Of a DNA stretch of 64,000 bases, positions 34,859-43,503 are shown piece by piece. A program made the position numbers and the translations under genes. The stretch's first letter is position 1, and every line of letters begins with the position of its first letter. The notes under the pieces were generated by a model that ran no database searches, was not told where the DNA came from, and saw only the letters and a program-made list of their open reading frames with translations. This DNA comes from Methylococcales bacterium (lineage in GTDB: Bacteria; Pseudomonadota; Gammaproteobacteria; Methylococcales; Methylomonadaceae), in contig JAPLRZ010000047.1 of the NCBI GenBank assembly GCA_026398895.1, forward strand, positions 1 through 64,000, read 5' to 3'.

Positions 34859-36073
34859 ATGATGAATAGACGACGCTTTATCAAAAAAACCGTAGCCAGC
34901 TTGGTGGCACTGAGCGGCTGGTCTGTGCTGCAACAATCTGCGTTGGCGGCTAATCTTGTGACGATGGACAGTCAGGAGTCGCCGATACTCGATACGCTTG
35001 AAGGTAAAAAGCCGTTAATCAAACAAACGTTCAGACCGCCTAATTACGAAACGCCTGTTAATTATTTCGACACTGCGTTTACGCCTAATGAGGCTTTTTT
35101 CGTGCGCTATCATCATGCACAGATTCCCAAAATCAATGCTAACGACTGGCGGTTGCATATTGGTGGTGACGCGCTGAGTAAGCCATTGGAATTCACGCTT
35201 GAACAATTGCGTAACGAGTTTGAGATTGTCGAAATCGCCGCGCTGTGTTTGTGTGCGGGCAATCGCCGTAGTTTGTTTCAACCGCCTGTCGCTGGCATAC
35301 AGTGGGGTTCTGGTGCGATGGGTAATGCGCGTTGGCGGGGCGTTCGTTTGCGGGATGTATTTGCCAGAGCCAATATTGATAAGACGGCTCTTGAAGTAAG
35401 TTTTGATGGTGCTGATTCAGGCATATTAAGAACCACCCCCGATTTTATTAAAAGCCTGCCACTGGCAAAAGCACTGGATGAAAATACGCTGATTGCGTTT
35501 GAAATGAATGGCGAACCGTTGCCGCATTGGAATGGTTTTCCTGCTCGCTTAATCGTTGCGGGTTGGGTCGCTACTTATTGGATAAAGCATTTGACCACTA
35601 TTAATGTGCTGTCAAAACCCGCTAATAATTTTTGGATGCAGACCGCTTATCGATTACCGAAAGACCGCTTTACCGCTGAGCAGTTTGACTCACAGGTGTC
35701 TGAAACGACAGTTCCCATTACCGACATTGCAGTGAATTCTTTAGTCACTAATTTAACCGATGGGCAAGTGATAACAGGCATTAAACCAGTGGACATTAAA
35801 GGCTTGGCTTGGGATGGTGGGGACGGAATTGTGAGTGTGGAGATTTCCACCGATGCGGGTAATAGTTGGCAACCAGCCGCGCTGATGCAAAATCACGGAC
35901 GTTTTTCATGGCGACACTGGCGGTATAGTTTTACGCCTAAAGCGGCAGGTGAATACACGATAATGGCAAGAGCTAGCAGTCATTCTGGTATGAGTCAGCC
36001 GCTGGTCGCGGTGGCTAATCCGTCGGGTTATCATCATAACGCGGTGCAGAAAATCACCATCAAAGTCGTTTAA
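34859..36073 (+). CDS. Sulfite dehydrogenase, molybdopterin subunit (SorA-like)
   Basis: About 404 residues from ATG 34859 (34862 also possible). A Tat signal (NRRRFIKKTVASLVALSGW) sends it to the periplasm. The sulfite-oxidase Mo domain includes AFFVRYHHAQIP, FEIVEIAALCLCAGNRRSLF, where the Cys is the molybdenum ligand, and WGSGAMGNARWRGVRL. The C-terminal dimerisation domain has GLAWDGGDGIVSVEISTDAGNSWQPA and ends QKITIKVV. It is 12 bases before a small cytochrome c gene, as in SorAB. It would oxidise sulfite to sulfate. Other sulfite-oxidase-family substrates are possible. Confidence 0.82.
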   Translation: MMNRRRFIKKTVASLVALSGWSVLQQSALAANLVTMDSQESPILDTLEGKKPLIKQTFRPPNYETPVNYFDTAFTPNEAFFVRYHHAQIPKINANDWRLHIGGDALSKPLEFTLEQLRNEFEIVEIAALCLCAGNRRSLFQPPVAGIQWGSGAMGNARWRGVRLRDVFARANIDKTALEVSFDGADSGILRTTPDFIKSLPLAKALDENTLIAFEMNGEPLPHWNGFPARLIVAGWVATYWIKHLTTINVLSKPANNFWMQTAYRLPKDRFTAEQFDSQVSETTVPITDIAVNSLVTNLTDGQVITGIKPVDIKGLAWDGGDGIVSVEISTDAGNSWQPAALMQNHGRFSWRHWRYSFTPKAAGEYTIMARASSHSGMSQPLVAVANPSGYHHNAVQKITIKVV

Positions 36074-36085
36074 CGGAGAAAGATT

Positions 36086-36355
36086 ATGCGAATGTTATTT
36101 TTGTTATTAGCGTTTTTCGTTAGCTCGGCAATGGCGGGAGAAGAGTCGGTGCAACTTAAAGATGGGAACGGTAAGGAGGCTGTGACGGTGCAATGCGCAA
36201 TGTGCCACAGTCTGGATTATATTCCTATGAACGCTACCAATAGAGCGGGCTGGGAGAAGACCGTCAATAAGATGATTAACGTGATGGGCGCACCCATTGA
36301 AGATGGCGATAAAAAAATTATTATTGATTATCTGGCAAATCATTATGGGCGGTAG
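36086..36355 (+). CDS. Cytochrome c subunit of sulfite dehydrogenase (SorB-like)
   Basis: 89 residues. Signal peptide 1-17 (MRMLFLLLAFFVSSAMA). One haem motif CAMCH near residue 37-41 and a distal Met in VNKMINVMGAPI. The small single-haem form matches SorB, which takes electrons from the Mo subunit. Tightly linked to the sorA-like gene (12 bases). Confidence 0.8.
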   Translation: MRMLFLLLAFFVSSAMAGEESVQLKDGNGKEAVTVQCAMCHSLDYIPMNATNRAGWEKTVNKMINVMGAPIEDGDKKIIIDYLANHYGR

Positions 36356-36362
36356 CTTTGTA

Positions 36363-36410
36363 GGTCGGAATAAACCTGTTTGAGCGACAGCGAAAACAAG
36401 TGTTTCCGAC
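36363..36410. repeat. Intergenic palindrome after sorB
   Basis: GGTCGGAATAAACCTGTTT and AAACAAGTGTTTCCGAC pair imperfectly around GAGCGACAGCG. This resembles dispersed TAGGTCGGAATAAGC-type repeats. It may separate the SorAB transcript from the sulfonate genes that follow. Confidence 0.45.
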
Positions 36411-36440
36411 AAACTTCTACGTTAAAACAGGAGAAAACTC

Positions 36441-37355
36441 ATGGTAGGCGATATTTTGCAAGTTGGCGTGTTAAGGCAACAACAAAACTTTGTTCCGTTG
36501 CCGTATCGCCGTGTTAGTTTCCAGCCTTATCACGGTGAGATGAATGAAGCCGCGATTATCGCGCATTTGTTAAATCGGGAAGTGTATCGGCGCACAGATG
36601 TGATTGTGCTGCACAATGCTGATAATCAATATGCTGTCGCGGCAGTGCAGCGGCTGGATTCAGAAAACCTATTCACCCGCTTGGCTGCTGTTGAGGTGTT
36701 AGCCTTACCCGCTGATTGTGTGTATCTACACGATGCCAATACCGATGTCGCTAATCCGTCCGCGCTTGCCAAAATCGCCCGTTTGAACGGCGTGAATAAA
36801 CAGCAAACCGCTATCGTGGAAGGCAAGTTCGACCACATCAATATCATTCATCATCCCGACCCTATCATTCTGCGCGTGGTGGAAGTCACGCCGCCCGACC
36901 CACCGAAATTATTGGCATTGATTGAACAAGTATTGAGTTATGCCGACCTGCCACCAATTGAACCTGTGTTACACGCGATTGATTTACGCGAATTGTGCCA
37001 AGACATTAAACCAGAGTCCTTCCTCGTGCCGTGTCGTTCTGGTGGTTTGGATAAACTTGGTGCGACGGTACATTTTTTAGATGAACGCCCCGCAAAACGC
37101 GAGAACTGGACATTAATCGGTTGTGAGCGCAGTTTACAATTTCATCGCCATTATTACGGTGACGAGCCGCCGCGTGTGGAAATGTGTCCACGTCAATTAG
37201 TCAAAAATGACGGCACGCTGACTATTTTAAAATGCTGTTTGCTGGAATACGCGATTGAACAGGAAGGCGCGTTGACTGTCGTACCGTGGGGCGCAGATTT
37301 AAAAATGATTGAAAAAGCGTTAAGGCAATTGACAGGAGGAAGCGGTGATGTCTGA
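36441..37355 (+). CDS. Unrecognised protein of the phosphosulfolactate cluster
   Basis: 304 residues, no signal peptide. Not a ComB phosphatase as I know it. Conserved-looking islands: RVSFQPYHGEMNEAAIIAHL, DHINIIHHPDPIILRVVEVTPPDPPKLL split at the Pro-rich end, PCRSGGLDKLG, GCERSLQFHRHYYGDEPPRV, MCPRQL and ILKCCLLE. The many Cys and His late in the chain could bind a metal. It overlaps the ComA-like gene by 8 bases, so it is probably a step or subunit of the same pathway. Function unknown; it is the most interesting unknown in the cluster. Confidence 0.6.
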   Translation: MVGDILQVGVLRQQQNFVPLPYRRVSFQPYHGEMNEAAIIAHLLNREVYRRTDVIVLHNADNQYAVAAVQRLDSENLFTRLAAVEVLALPADCVYLHDANTDVANPSALAKIARLNGVNKQQTAIVEGKFDHINIIHHPDPIILRVVEVTPPDPPKLLALIEQVLSYADLPPIEPVLHAIDLRELCQDIKPESFLVPCRSGGLDKLGATVHFLDERPAKRENWTLIGCERSLQFHRHYYGDEPPRVEMCPRQLVKNDGTLTILKCCLLEYAIEQEGALTVVPWGADLKMIEKALRQLTGGSGDV

Positions 37356-38199
37356 ACTGGCGTGGGAAAACATTATAAAAAACCAACGTGAACCCCGCAT
37401 CAAAAAGCCACGCAATACAGGCTGTACGATGGTGATGGACGTAGGTAAAAGTTTGCTGGAAACTGAAAGTATTTTGCAGCTCGGTGGCAATTATATTGAC
37501 CACTGGAAATTCGGTTTTGGCACCTCGGCGTTTATCGATAAAGCGGTGTTGCAAGAAAAACTCCGTTTATTGGCAGCCCATAATATTCTGACTTTTCCTG
37601 GTGGCACGTTACTGGAAGTCGCTTTGTTAAGCCATCATTGCCGCGTGTATATGACGCGTGCGAAAGAACTGGGGTTTACGGCGGTGGAAATTTCTGACGG
37701 CACGTTGCCCATTCCACGCTTTCGGCGGCAGCGCATTATTGAATGCGTTCTTAAAGCAGGGCTGATTCCGATTACCGAAGTGGGTAAAAAAGACCCAAAA
37801 CACCAACCGACTACTGATCAAATTATTGCCGAAGTGCAGGAAGATTTAGCATGGGGTGCGGCGTGGGTGATTATTGAAGGGCGCGAAAGTGGTCAAGGAG
37901 TTGGGGTTTTTAACGAGTCGGGCAGGGTGGATGAATTTGAGGTAGATAGAATTATTGACGGTTTGGGTGCGAAAACTGAGGCGTTGATTTGGGAAGCCCC
38001 ATTAAAATCTCAGCAAGTTTTTTTTATCGAAAAATTCGGTGCCAATGTCGGGCTAGGCAATATTGCTATCGAGCAAGTGCTGGCGTTGGAAGCCTTACGC
38101 AATGGCTTACGCTTTGATACCCTGAACCGTCTGAGCGATCAACTGGTGCGTAATGGTCGCTGGAATCCCAATGAAACCGAACACAATGGACAATCATAA
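37348..38199 (+). CDS. comA: Phosphosulfolactate synthase, ComA family
   Basis: 283 residues from ATG 37348 with ribosome site AGGAGG. Adds sulfite to phosphoenolpyruvate giving (R)-2-phospho-3-sulfolactate. Seen: KPRNTGCTMVMDVGKSL, YIDHWKFGFGTSAFID, FPGGTLLEVALL, FTAVEISDGTLPIP, ITEVGKKDPKH containing the likely catalytic Lys, and WVIIEGRESGQGVGVF. TIM-barrel throughout, length normal. The name here is the coenzyme M enzyme, distinct from competence genes. It overlaps both neighbours, so three genes are co-translated. Confidence 0.85.
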   Translation: MSELAWENIIKNQREPRIKKPRNTGCTMVMDVGKSLLETESILQLGGNYIDHWKFGFGTSAFIDKAVLQEKLRLLAAHNILTFPGGTLLEVALLSHHCRVYMTRAKELGFTAVEISDGTLPIPRFRRQRIIECVLKAGLIPITEVGKKDPKHQPTTDQIIAEVQEDLAWGAAWVIIEGRESGQGVGVFNESGRVDEFEVDRIIDGLGAKTEALIWEAPLKSQQVFFIEKFGANVGLGNIAIEQVLALEALRNGLRFDTLNRLSDQLVRNGRWNPNETEHNGQS

Positions 38200-39691
38200 A
38201 TTACAAAATCAAGTGCTGGAAATTGGCACACGCTTGAAAACGCCGCCCTCCAAGCTGTTAATTGATACCGTGTTTGCCGTTGAATTAGCACAACAAGAGC
38301 ATTTATTTTTTGCGATGGGTTTGGCGGATATTGCGCATACCTTAGTTGCCATCGAAAAACAGCTAATTCCTCAAGCAGAGGGCAAGGAATTACTGACATA
38401 CTTACTGGAATTGCAAGCAAAACCAGATAGCTTTATTGCCACGCCTGATAGAGGCGATATTTATACCAATCGTGAAGCGTGGTTAGCGGAACGTACCACC
38501 AGCGTGGGTTGGCTAGGCAGTGGACGGGCTAGGCGTGAAGCTACCACAACCGCATTTCTTTTGGTGATGCGGCAGTGGCTGGTGGAATTCAGCAGCACCC
38601 TGATTGCCTTAGCTGAACTATTATGCCAACAAGCAGACGCGCATAAACTGTCTGTGATGCCCGATTACACTTATTTACAAGCCGCGCAACCCACCAGTTT
38701 TGGGCATTATTTATTGGCTTTCGTGTATCCATTATTGCGTGACTTGGAACGGTTGGAATTATTGCTCAGCCAGTTAAATTGTAGCCCTATGGGTTGTGGC
38801 AGCACCAATGGCTCACGCTTAGCACAAGGACGCGAGCAATTAGCCGAGTTATTGGGTTTTAACAAACCTATTGCTCATGCGCGGGATGCCATGTGGCAAG
38901 CCGATTTAGCCATCGAAACAGCGGCGATATTGACCACCAGCATTATTAATCTAAGTCGTTTAGCCGAAGATTTACAAATCTACAGCACGCAGGAATTTGG
39001 CTTAATTGAATTAGATGATAGCCACGCCCGCGCCAGTAAAATCATGCCGCAGAAAAAAAACCCGTTTGCATTGACCCACATTCGCGGAGTCGCTAATAAA
39101 ACACTCGGCGTATTAACTGCTATCGCTGCCACCGCCCGAACCCCCTCAGCACAACCCGATAACCGCTTAGCGATTTATGGCGATTTACCTGAAGCCATGC
39201 AAATGGTGAACAATGCGGCGGCTTTAATGACGGAAGTACTGGTACAATTAAGTTTTAACCAGCCGCGAGCCGTAGAGCTAATTGAATCAGGTTGGACAAT
39301 GGCAACTGATTTGAGCGAAACCTTAGTACAACAATGCGGATTGGATTTTCGCAGCGCACATCAGTTAGTAGCTTTTTTAGTCAGTGCTTATGCGGGCAAA
39401 AGTTTATCTACTTTAACCGCAGAGGCGTTAAACCAAGCAGCTAACACCGTGCTAGGGCAACCGTTAAACTTAACAGATGTGCAGTTAAAAATTGCTTTAG
39501 ACCCCTATCAAGCCTTGCAAGCGCGGTCAGAAATGGGTGGCACAGCTATCGCCAGCATGAACACTATGCTAACGGACTGCCACAAGCGACTAATTGAATT
39601 CAGTAGAAAAATACAAGCCAGTAAAACGTATTTTACAGTGAAACAGCAGGCGTTATTGGAGAGCGTTCAAAACCGATGGAGGCAGTCATAG
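38171..39691 (+). CDS. Aspartase/fumarase-superfamily lyase (argininosuccinate-lyase-like)
   Basis: About 506 residues from ATG 38171 (another ATG at 38186). Resembles argininosuccinate lyase: TSVGWLGSGRARREATTTAF, QAAQPTSFGHYLLAFVYPLL, SPMGCGSTNGSRLAQGRE, ILTTSIINLSRLAEDLQIYS, the signature SKIMPQKKNPFALTHIRG, and PEAMQMVNNAA. The context is not arginine synthesis but ComA. Xanthobacter XcbC1 and XcbD1, of this superfamily, remove phosphate from phosphosulfolactate to give sulfoacrylate and then add ammonia. This protein could do either. True argininosuccinate lyase is the alternative. Confidence 0.7.
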   Translation: MKPNTMDNHKLQNQVLEIGTRLKTPPSKLLIDTVFAVELAQQEHLFFAMGLADIAHTLVAIEKQLIPQAEGKELLTYLLELQAKPDSFIATPDRGDIYTNREAWLAERTTSVGWLGSGRARREATTTAFLLVMRQWLVEFSSTLIALAELLCQQADAHKLSVMPDYTYLQAAQPTSFGHYLLAFVYPLLRDLERLELLLSQLNCSPMGCGSTNGSRLAQGREQLAELLGFNKPIAHARDAMWQADLAIETAAILTTSIINLSRLAEDLQIYSTQEFGLIELDDSHARASKIMPQKKNPFALTHIRGVANKTLGVLTAIAATARTPSAQPDNRLAIYGDLPEAMQMVNNAAALMTEVLVQLSFNQPRAVELIESGWTMATDLSETLVQQCGLDFRSAHQLVAFLVSAYAGKSLSTLTAEALNQAANTVLGQPLNLTDVQLKIALDPYQALQARSEMGGTAIASMNTMLTDCHKRLIEFSRKIQASKTYFTVKQQALLESVQNRWRQS

Positions 39692-39709
39692 CCAATGTGG
39701 GTAGGTTTA

Positions 39710-39895
39710 AACAAACTGTCAAAAGATTTATGGAAAGGGGGTGAAATCGACGGTGAGAGAGATTGAGCAAGAGGATGGGAGTCTGATTTTTGACGACACC
39801 CTTCAAGAGAAAGCATGGACGGATGAAAATGAGGTGATGTGTTGGCATTATGACCATTGCTAAGGGCGGACAAGGACTCAATGGCAAAGACATCA
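39710..39895 (+). pseudogene. Fragment of an IS701/IS4-like transposase
   Basis: A central piece reads VKSTVREIEQEDGSLIFDDT, then QEKAWTDENEVMCWHYDH, a stretch I associate with transposases of this type. Upstream LNKLSKDLWK and downstream AKGGQGLNGKDIIFD lie in other frames, so at least two frameshifts are present, and both ends of the gene are missing. It is a dead IS between the lyase gene and priA. Confidence 0.6.
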
Positions 39896-39974
39896 TATTT
39901 GACATGACGGCTAATTATATTACCAAGCCTACGGGTATGGATTCGTTTGTTTCGATTTACCTTGCAGGTATCAA

Positions 39975-40164
39975 TATGAATAATAGAAGGATGTCTATTC
40001 GCGTGTTATTGGCGGAAGATGAAGCGGGCGATGCGCAGTTAGTAAAAATAGAGTTACGACTAAGCAAAGAAACAGCGCGATTTAAAGATCAATTCTCCGT
40101 CTTGTTAATACTGAATTTAGATCATTTTAAGCGCGTCAATGATACTTACGGACATTCCGCCTAA
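39975..40164 (+). pseudogene. Internally deleted response regulator / GGDEF gene
   Basis: Begins like a receiver domain (MSIRVLLAEDEAGDAQLVKI), then jumps straight to a diguanylate-cyclase start (FSVLLILNLDHFKRVNDTYGHSA) and stops before the GGDEF motif. Most of the receiver and of the cyclase are lost. Second dead cyclic-di-GMP gene in the window after the EAL fragment near 25.7 kb. Confidence 0.65.
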
Positions 40165-40167
40165 CAG

Positions 40168-42159
40168 ATGATTTTCAAGGTTGTCATTGACACTCCGCTT
40201 TATCAAGCGTTTGATTATCTACCGCCTATTGATGTGCTGTGCGATAACATCCAACTAGGTTCGCGTTTGCTGGTGCCGTTTGGTATTGGCAATCATAAAA
40301 AAATCGCTTTTTTAATCGCTATTACTGAACACAGCGATTTTGCACTCAATAAATTAAAGCGCGTTGATAAAATTATCGACGCACAATCATTACTATCCGC
40401 ACATGACTTAACGCTATTGCGTTGGGTGAGTCGTTATTATCACCATCCGTTAGGTGAAGTCATCAGCATCGCTTTTCCAAGTGGACTGCGCAAAGGCAAA
40501 GCGGCGGTTATTAACACCCAAACGCATGAAGTCAATACGGAACTCAAAAACATCGCCTTAACTAGCAATCCCGCCCAACAAACAGCTATCGATACCGTAT
40601 GTGCAAATCTAGGAAAGTTTGGCGTTTTTTTATTAGAGGGCGTAACAGGTAGCGGCAAAACTGAAGTCTATTTGCAGATTATTCACACCGTGCTGCAACG
40701 CGGACAGCAAGTCTTAGTGCTAGTGCCTGAAATCAGCCTCACGCCGCAATTGGAAGCGCGTTTTAAACACCGTTTTGCGGTTAATATCGCGGTCTCGCAT
40801 TCCAAATTAACCGATAATCAACGTCAAGCGGCGTGGTTACACGCACAACAAGGAACGTGCGTGATTTTACTCGGTACACGTTCCGCGTTATTTACCCCGT
40901 TTGTTAATCTGGGTTTGATTGTTCTCGATGAAGAACATGACGCTTCGTTTAAACAACAGGAAGGCTTGCGTTTTTCTGCGCGTGATACCGCGATAGTACG
41001 CGGCAAGTTACTCAATATTCCTGTGTTACTGGGTTCAGCAACACCGTCATTAGAAAGTTTGCATAACGTCACTAAACAGCGTTATCAATTACTGCATTTG
41101 CCAGAACGTGCGGGCAATTCGGTAGAACCTGTATTGCAGTTGTTAGACATACGCAATAAAAAAATGCGTGAAGGCTTATCGGAAGCCTTGCTGATGGAAA
41201 TACGCAAAACGTTGGCAAAAAATGAACAAGTGTTACTGTTTCTAAATCGGCGCGGTTTTGCACCCACGCTGATTTGTCATGGTTGCGGTTGGGTGGCGCG
41301 TTGCCAACATTGTGAAGCCAATCTGGTTATTCATGTTGATGAAGCTCTGTTACGCTGTCATCATTGCAGCACCGAATACCGTTTGAGTGAACACTGCCCC
41401 GATTGCAAAACAGGCGAACTAACGCCATTAGGTTTAGGCACAGAACGCGTAGAAAAAGTGCTAAGCAAAGTATTTCCTGATAAAGTAATACTGCGCTTAG
41501 ACCGAGATTCAACGCGCCGTAAAGGCGTGCTAGAAGATTATTTAGAGCAAATTAATCAAGGCAAAGTAGACATTATTTTAGGCACACAAATGTTGGCTAA
41601 AGGGCATCATTTTCCCAATGTCACCTTAGTCGCCATACTCAATGTTGATAGCGGATTATTCAGTATTGACTTTCATGCCGCTGAAAAACTGGCACAAATG
41701 ATCGTACAGGTTTCAGGTCGTGCAGGACGGGCAGAAAAAACGGGAACTGTCATTATGCAAACCCGCCAACCAGAACATCCTTTATTAACCACGCTTATTA
41801 AACACGGCTACAAAAGCTTTGCCAACAGCGCGTTAGCCGAACGCCAAGCCGCACAATTACCGCCGTTTAGTTATCAAGCCTTGTTAAATGTACAAGCGCG
41901 TGATGAGCAATTAGCGCAATCTTTTTTGCAAGCCGTCATCGACTTAGCCGCGCCAGAGCTTAACAATACCGTACATTTATTAGGCCCAGTCCCTGCACCT
42001 ATGGCAAAACGAGCTGGTTTTTATCGTTATCAATTGCTAATGCAAAGCGCACAGCGTGCCGATTTACAAGTTTTATTGGATAAACTCACGCCACAATTGG
42101 CAAAACTTAAATTTAAAGTACGCTGGTCATTGGATGTAGACCCCGTAGATTTACAATAG
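40168..42159 (+). CDS. priA: Primosomal helicase PriA
   Basis: 663 residues, slightly short of the E. coli enzyme. 3' DNA-binding domain at the N-terminus (FKVVIDTPLYQAFDYLPP, GSRLLVPFG). Helicase: Walker A GVTGSGKTEVYLQII near 160, DEEHD in LIVLDEEHDASFKQQEG, RFSARDTAIVRG, GSATPSLES. Zinc-binding insertion with four CxxC pairs: CHGC, CQHC, CHHC, CPDC. Motif region GRAGRAEKTG. Restarts stalled replication forks. Its stop TAG begins at the edge of a MITE. Confidence 0.95.
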   Translation: MIFKVVIDTPLYQAFDYLPPIDVLCDNIQLGSRLLVPFGIGNHKKIAFLIAITEHSDFALNKLKRVDKIIDAQSLLSAHDLTLLRWVSRYYHHPLGEVISIAFPSGLRKGKAAVINTQTHEVNTELKNIALTSNPAQQTAIDTVCANLGKFGVFLLEGVTGSGKTEVYLQIIHTVLQRGQQVLVLVPEISLTPQLEARFKHRFAVNIAVSHSKLTDNQRQAAWLHAQQGTCVILLGTRSALFTPFVNLGLIVLDEEHDASFKQQEGLRFSARDTAIVRGKLLNIPVLLGSATPSLESLHNVTKQRYQLLHLPERAGNSVEPVLQLLDIRNKKMREGLSEALLMEIRKTLAKNEQVLLFLNRRGFAPTLICHGCGWVARCQHCEANLVIHVDEALLRCHHCSTEYRLSEHCPDCKTGELTPLGLGTERVEKVLSKVFPDKVILRLDRDSTRRKGVLEDYLEQINQGKVDIILGTQMLAKGHHFPNVTLVAILNVDSGLFSIDFHAAEKLAQMIVQVSGRAGRAEKTGTVIMQTRQPEHPLLTTLIKHGYKSFANSALAERQAAQLPPFSYQALLNVQARDEQLAQSFLQAVIDLAAPELNNTVHLLGPVPAPMAKRAGFYRYQLLMQSAQRADLQVLLDKLTPQLAKLKFKVRWSLDVDPVDLQ

Positions 42160-42270
42160 AGCTAACGCACAATAAAATGATACCGTTCGTGGTGAGCTTG
42201 TCGAACCACATTCACACTTCGACAGGCTCAGTGTGAACGGTTTTTTAATAATTTTATTCGCTGTTAGCTA
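42159..42270. mobile_element. IS630-related MITE, copy A
   Basis: 112 bases between TA dinucleotides (42157-42158 and 42271-42272); the left TA is part of the priA stop TAG. Left end GAGCTAACGCACAATAAAAT; right end on the other strand TAGCTAACAGCGAATAAAAT, almost the left end of the IS630 element at 17096. Interior is the GTTCGTGGTGAGCTTGTCGA / TCGACAGGCTCAGTGTGAAC palindrome followed by a T-run, which can end priA transcription. Confidence 0.75.
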
Positions 42271-42319
42271 TAACACTTGATGAACCCAATTTAAAAACGA
42301 ATCCTAGGACTACGCCACT

Positions 42320-42895
42320 GTGAAAAACACCACCACCATTATTTTAGCTTCTGCGTCACCGCGCCGCCGAGAACTTCTTGAACAAATAAATGTTCGTTAT
42401 AGCGTTTGTGCAGTCGATATTGATGAAACACCTTTAACGGGTGAATTGCCGTTAGCCTATGTGCAACGAGTCGCGGCTGAAAAATCAGCCGCCTGTTTAG
42501 CAAAATTACAATCCAATAAACCTATATTGGCAGCAGATACCGCTGTGGTGTTAGGTGAGGTGATTATGGGTAAACCTAAAGATAAAGACGATGCTCTGAC
42601 CATGCTACGGCTGTTATCAGGTAAAACCCATCAAGTGTACAGTGCGATTTCCTTACGCGGAGCGACGCATAGCCTAGCGGTGAGTATTACCGATGTGACT
42701 TTTAAAGACTTAACCGAGCAGGAAATATTCGATTATTGGCACAGTGGCGAACCGCTGGATAAGGCAGGCGCGTATGCCATTCAAGGTAAAGGCGGTGTTT
42801 TTGTCAGTGCAATAAACGGCAGTTTTTCGGGTGTGGTTGGTTTACCCTTGTTTGAAACGGCGCAACTTTTGATGCAACATGGCATAAAAGTTTAA
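42320..42895 (+). CDS. Maf-family nucleotide pyrophosphatase (YhdE type)
   Basis: 191 residues. ASASPRRRELLEQINVRY at the start, AAEKSAACLAKL, ADTAVVLGEVIMGKPKD, LSGKTHQVYSAISL, HSGEPLDKAGAYAIQGKG and INGSFSGVVGLPLFET are the Maf signature; it resembles E. coli YhdE more than YceF. Such enzymes cleave dTTP, UTP and modified nucleotides. It is convergent with the DUF2062 gene, overlapping it by four bases. Confidence 0.88.
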   Translation: MKNTTTIILASASPRRRELLEQINVRYSVCAVDIDETPLTGELPLAYVQRVAAEKSAACLAKLQSNKPILAADTAVVLGEVIMGKPKDKDDALTMLRLLSGKTHQVYSAISLRGATHSLAVSITDVTFKDLTEQEIFDYWHSGEPLDKAGAYAIQGKGGVFVSAINGSFSGVVGLPLFETAQLLMQHGIKV

Positions 42896-43431
42896 TTCAT
42901 CGCTCTAAACGGATTAACGGCTTTACGACCACGCTTTAGTTGTCTGCGTGTCCACTTTTTAGCAACGTGATAAGCCCAAAAATACTGAATGCTAAAATAA
43001 CCCACCGCTGCACAAAGCACACCTAAAATCAAACAGCCCGTTAAAAACGGTATCCACAATCCACCTGACAATACTGCGTCTACTGAAAACTCAGAAGAAG
43101 GTAAATTCAATACCCATAAGCCAACTAAATAGGCGAAATAAAATAAAGGTGGCATGGTGATTGGATTAGTTAGCCAGACTAAACCAACCGCTATTGGCAA
43201 ATTGCCACGAAAATAAAACGCGCCAATCGCTGCCAACGCCATTTGAGCGGGTACTGGAATCCACGCACAAAATAATCCTACCGCAAAGGCAAGGGACACC
43301 GAGCGACGATTCAAATGCCAAAGATTTGGATCATGTAATTTTTCACCCAAAAATTGTAGATTTTTATGCTTTTTAATCATGTCAGCATTGGGCATATATT
43401 TTTTAAATAATTGTTTAGGCATAGTCGTCAC
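42892..43431 (-). CDS. DUF2062 membrane protein
   Basis: 179 residues. Family features: PNLWHLNRRSVSLAFAVGLFCAW as two overlapping parts, PVPAQMALAAIGAFYFRGNLPIA, GLVWLTNPITMPPLFYFAYLVG, then a long helix near the end and a basic tail (KKWTRRQLKRGRKAV). Three or four membrane helices. Function unknown; often near comEC as here, with which it is divergent. Confidence 0.85.
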   Translation of the reverse strand: MTTMPKQLFKKYMPNADMIKKHKNLQFLGEKLHDPNLWHLNRRSVSLAFAVGLFCAWIPVPAQMALAAIGAFYFRGNLPIAVGLVWLTNPITMPPLFYFAYLVGLWVLNLPSSEFSVDAVLSGGLWIPFLTGCLILGVLCAAVGYFSIQYFWAYHVAKKWTRRQLKRGRKAVNPFRAMN

Positions 43432-43503
43432 AATAAACGTTAAAATTACGGGTGAATAAAGTTTATCAAGTTTTTGATAAGCGTGAAAACCTAAAGGAAC
43501 TCA

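Noticed and set aside
37348-38199. ComA name as competence regulator
   Set aside because: The sequence is the phosphosulfolactate synthase family, unrelated to competence ComA; the competence genes here are comM and comEC.
38171-39691. Straight annotation as argH
   Set aside because: Signature fits the superfamily, but the comA overlap and lack of arginine genes make a sulfonate role at least as likely; left unnamed.
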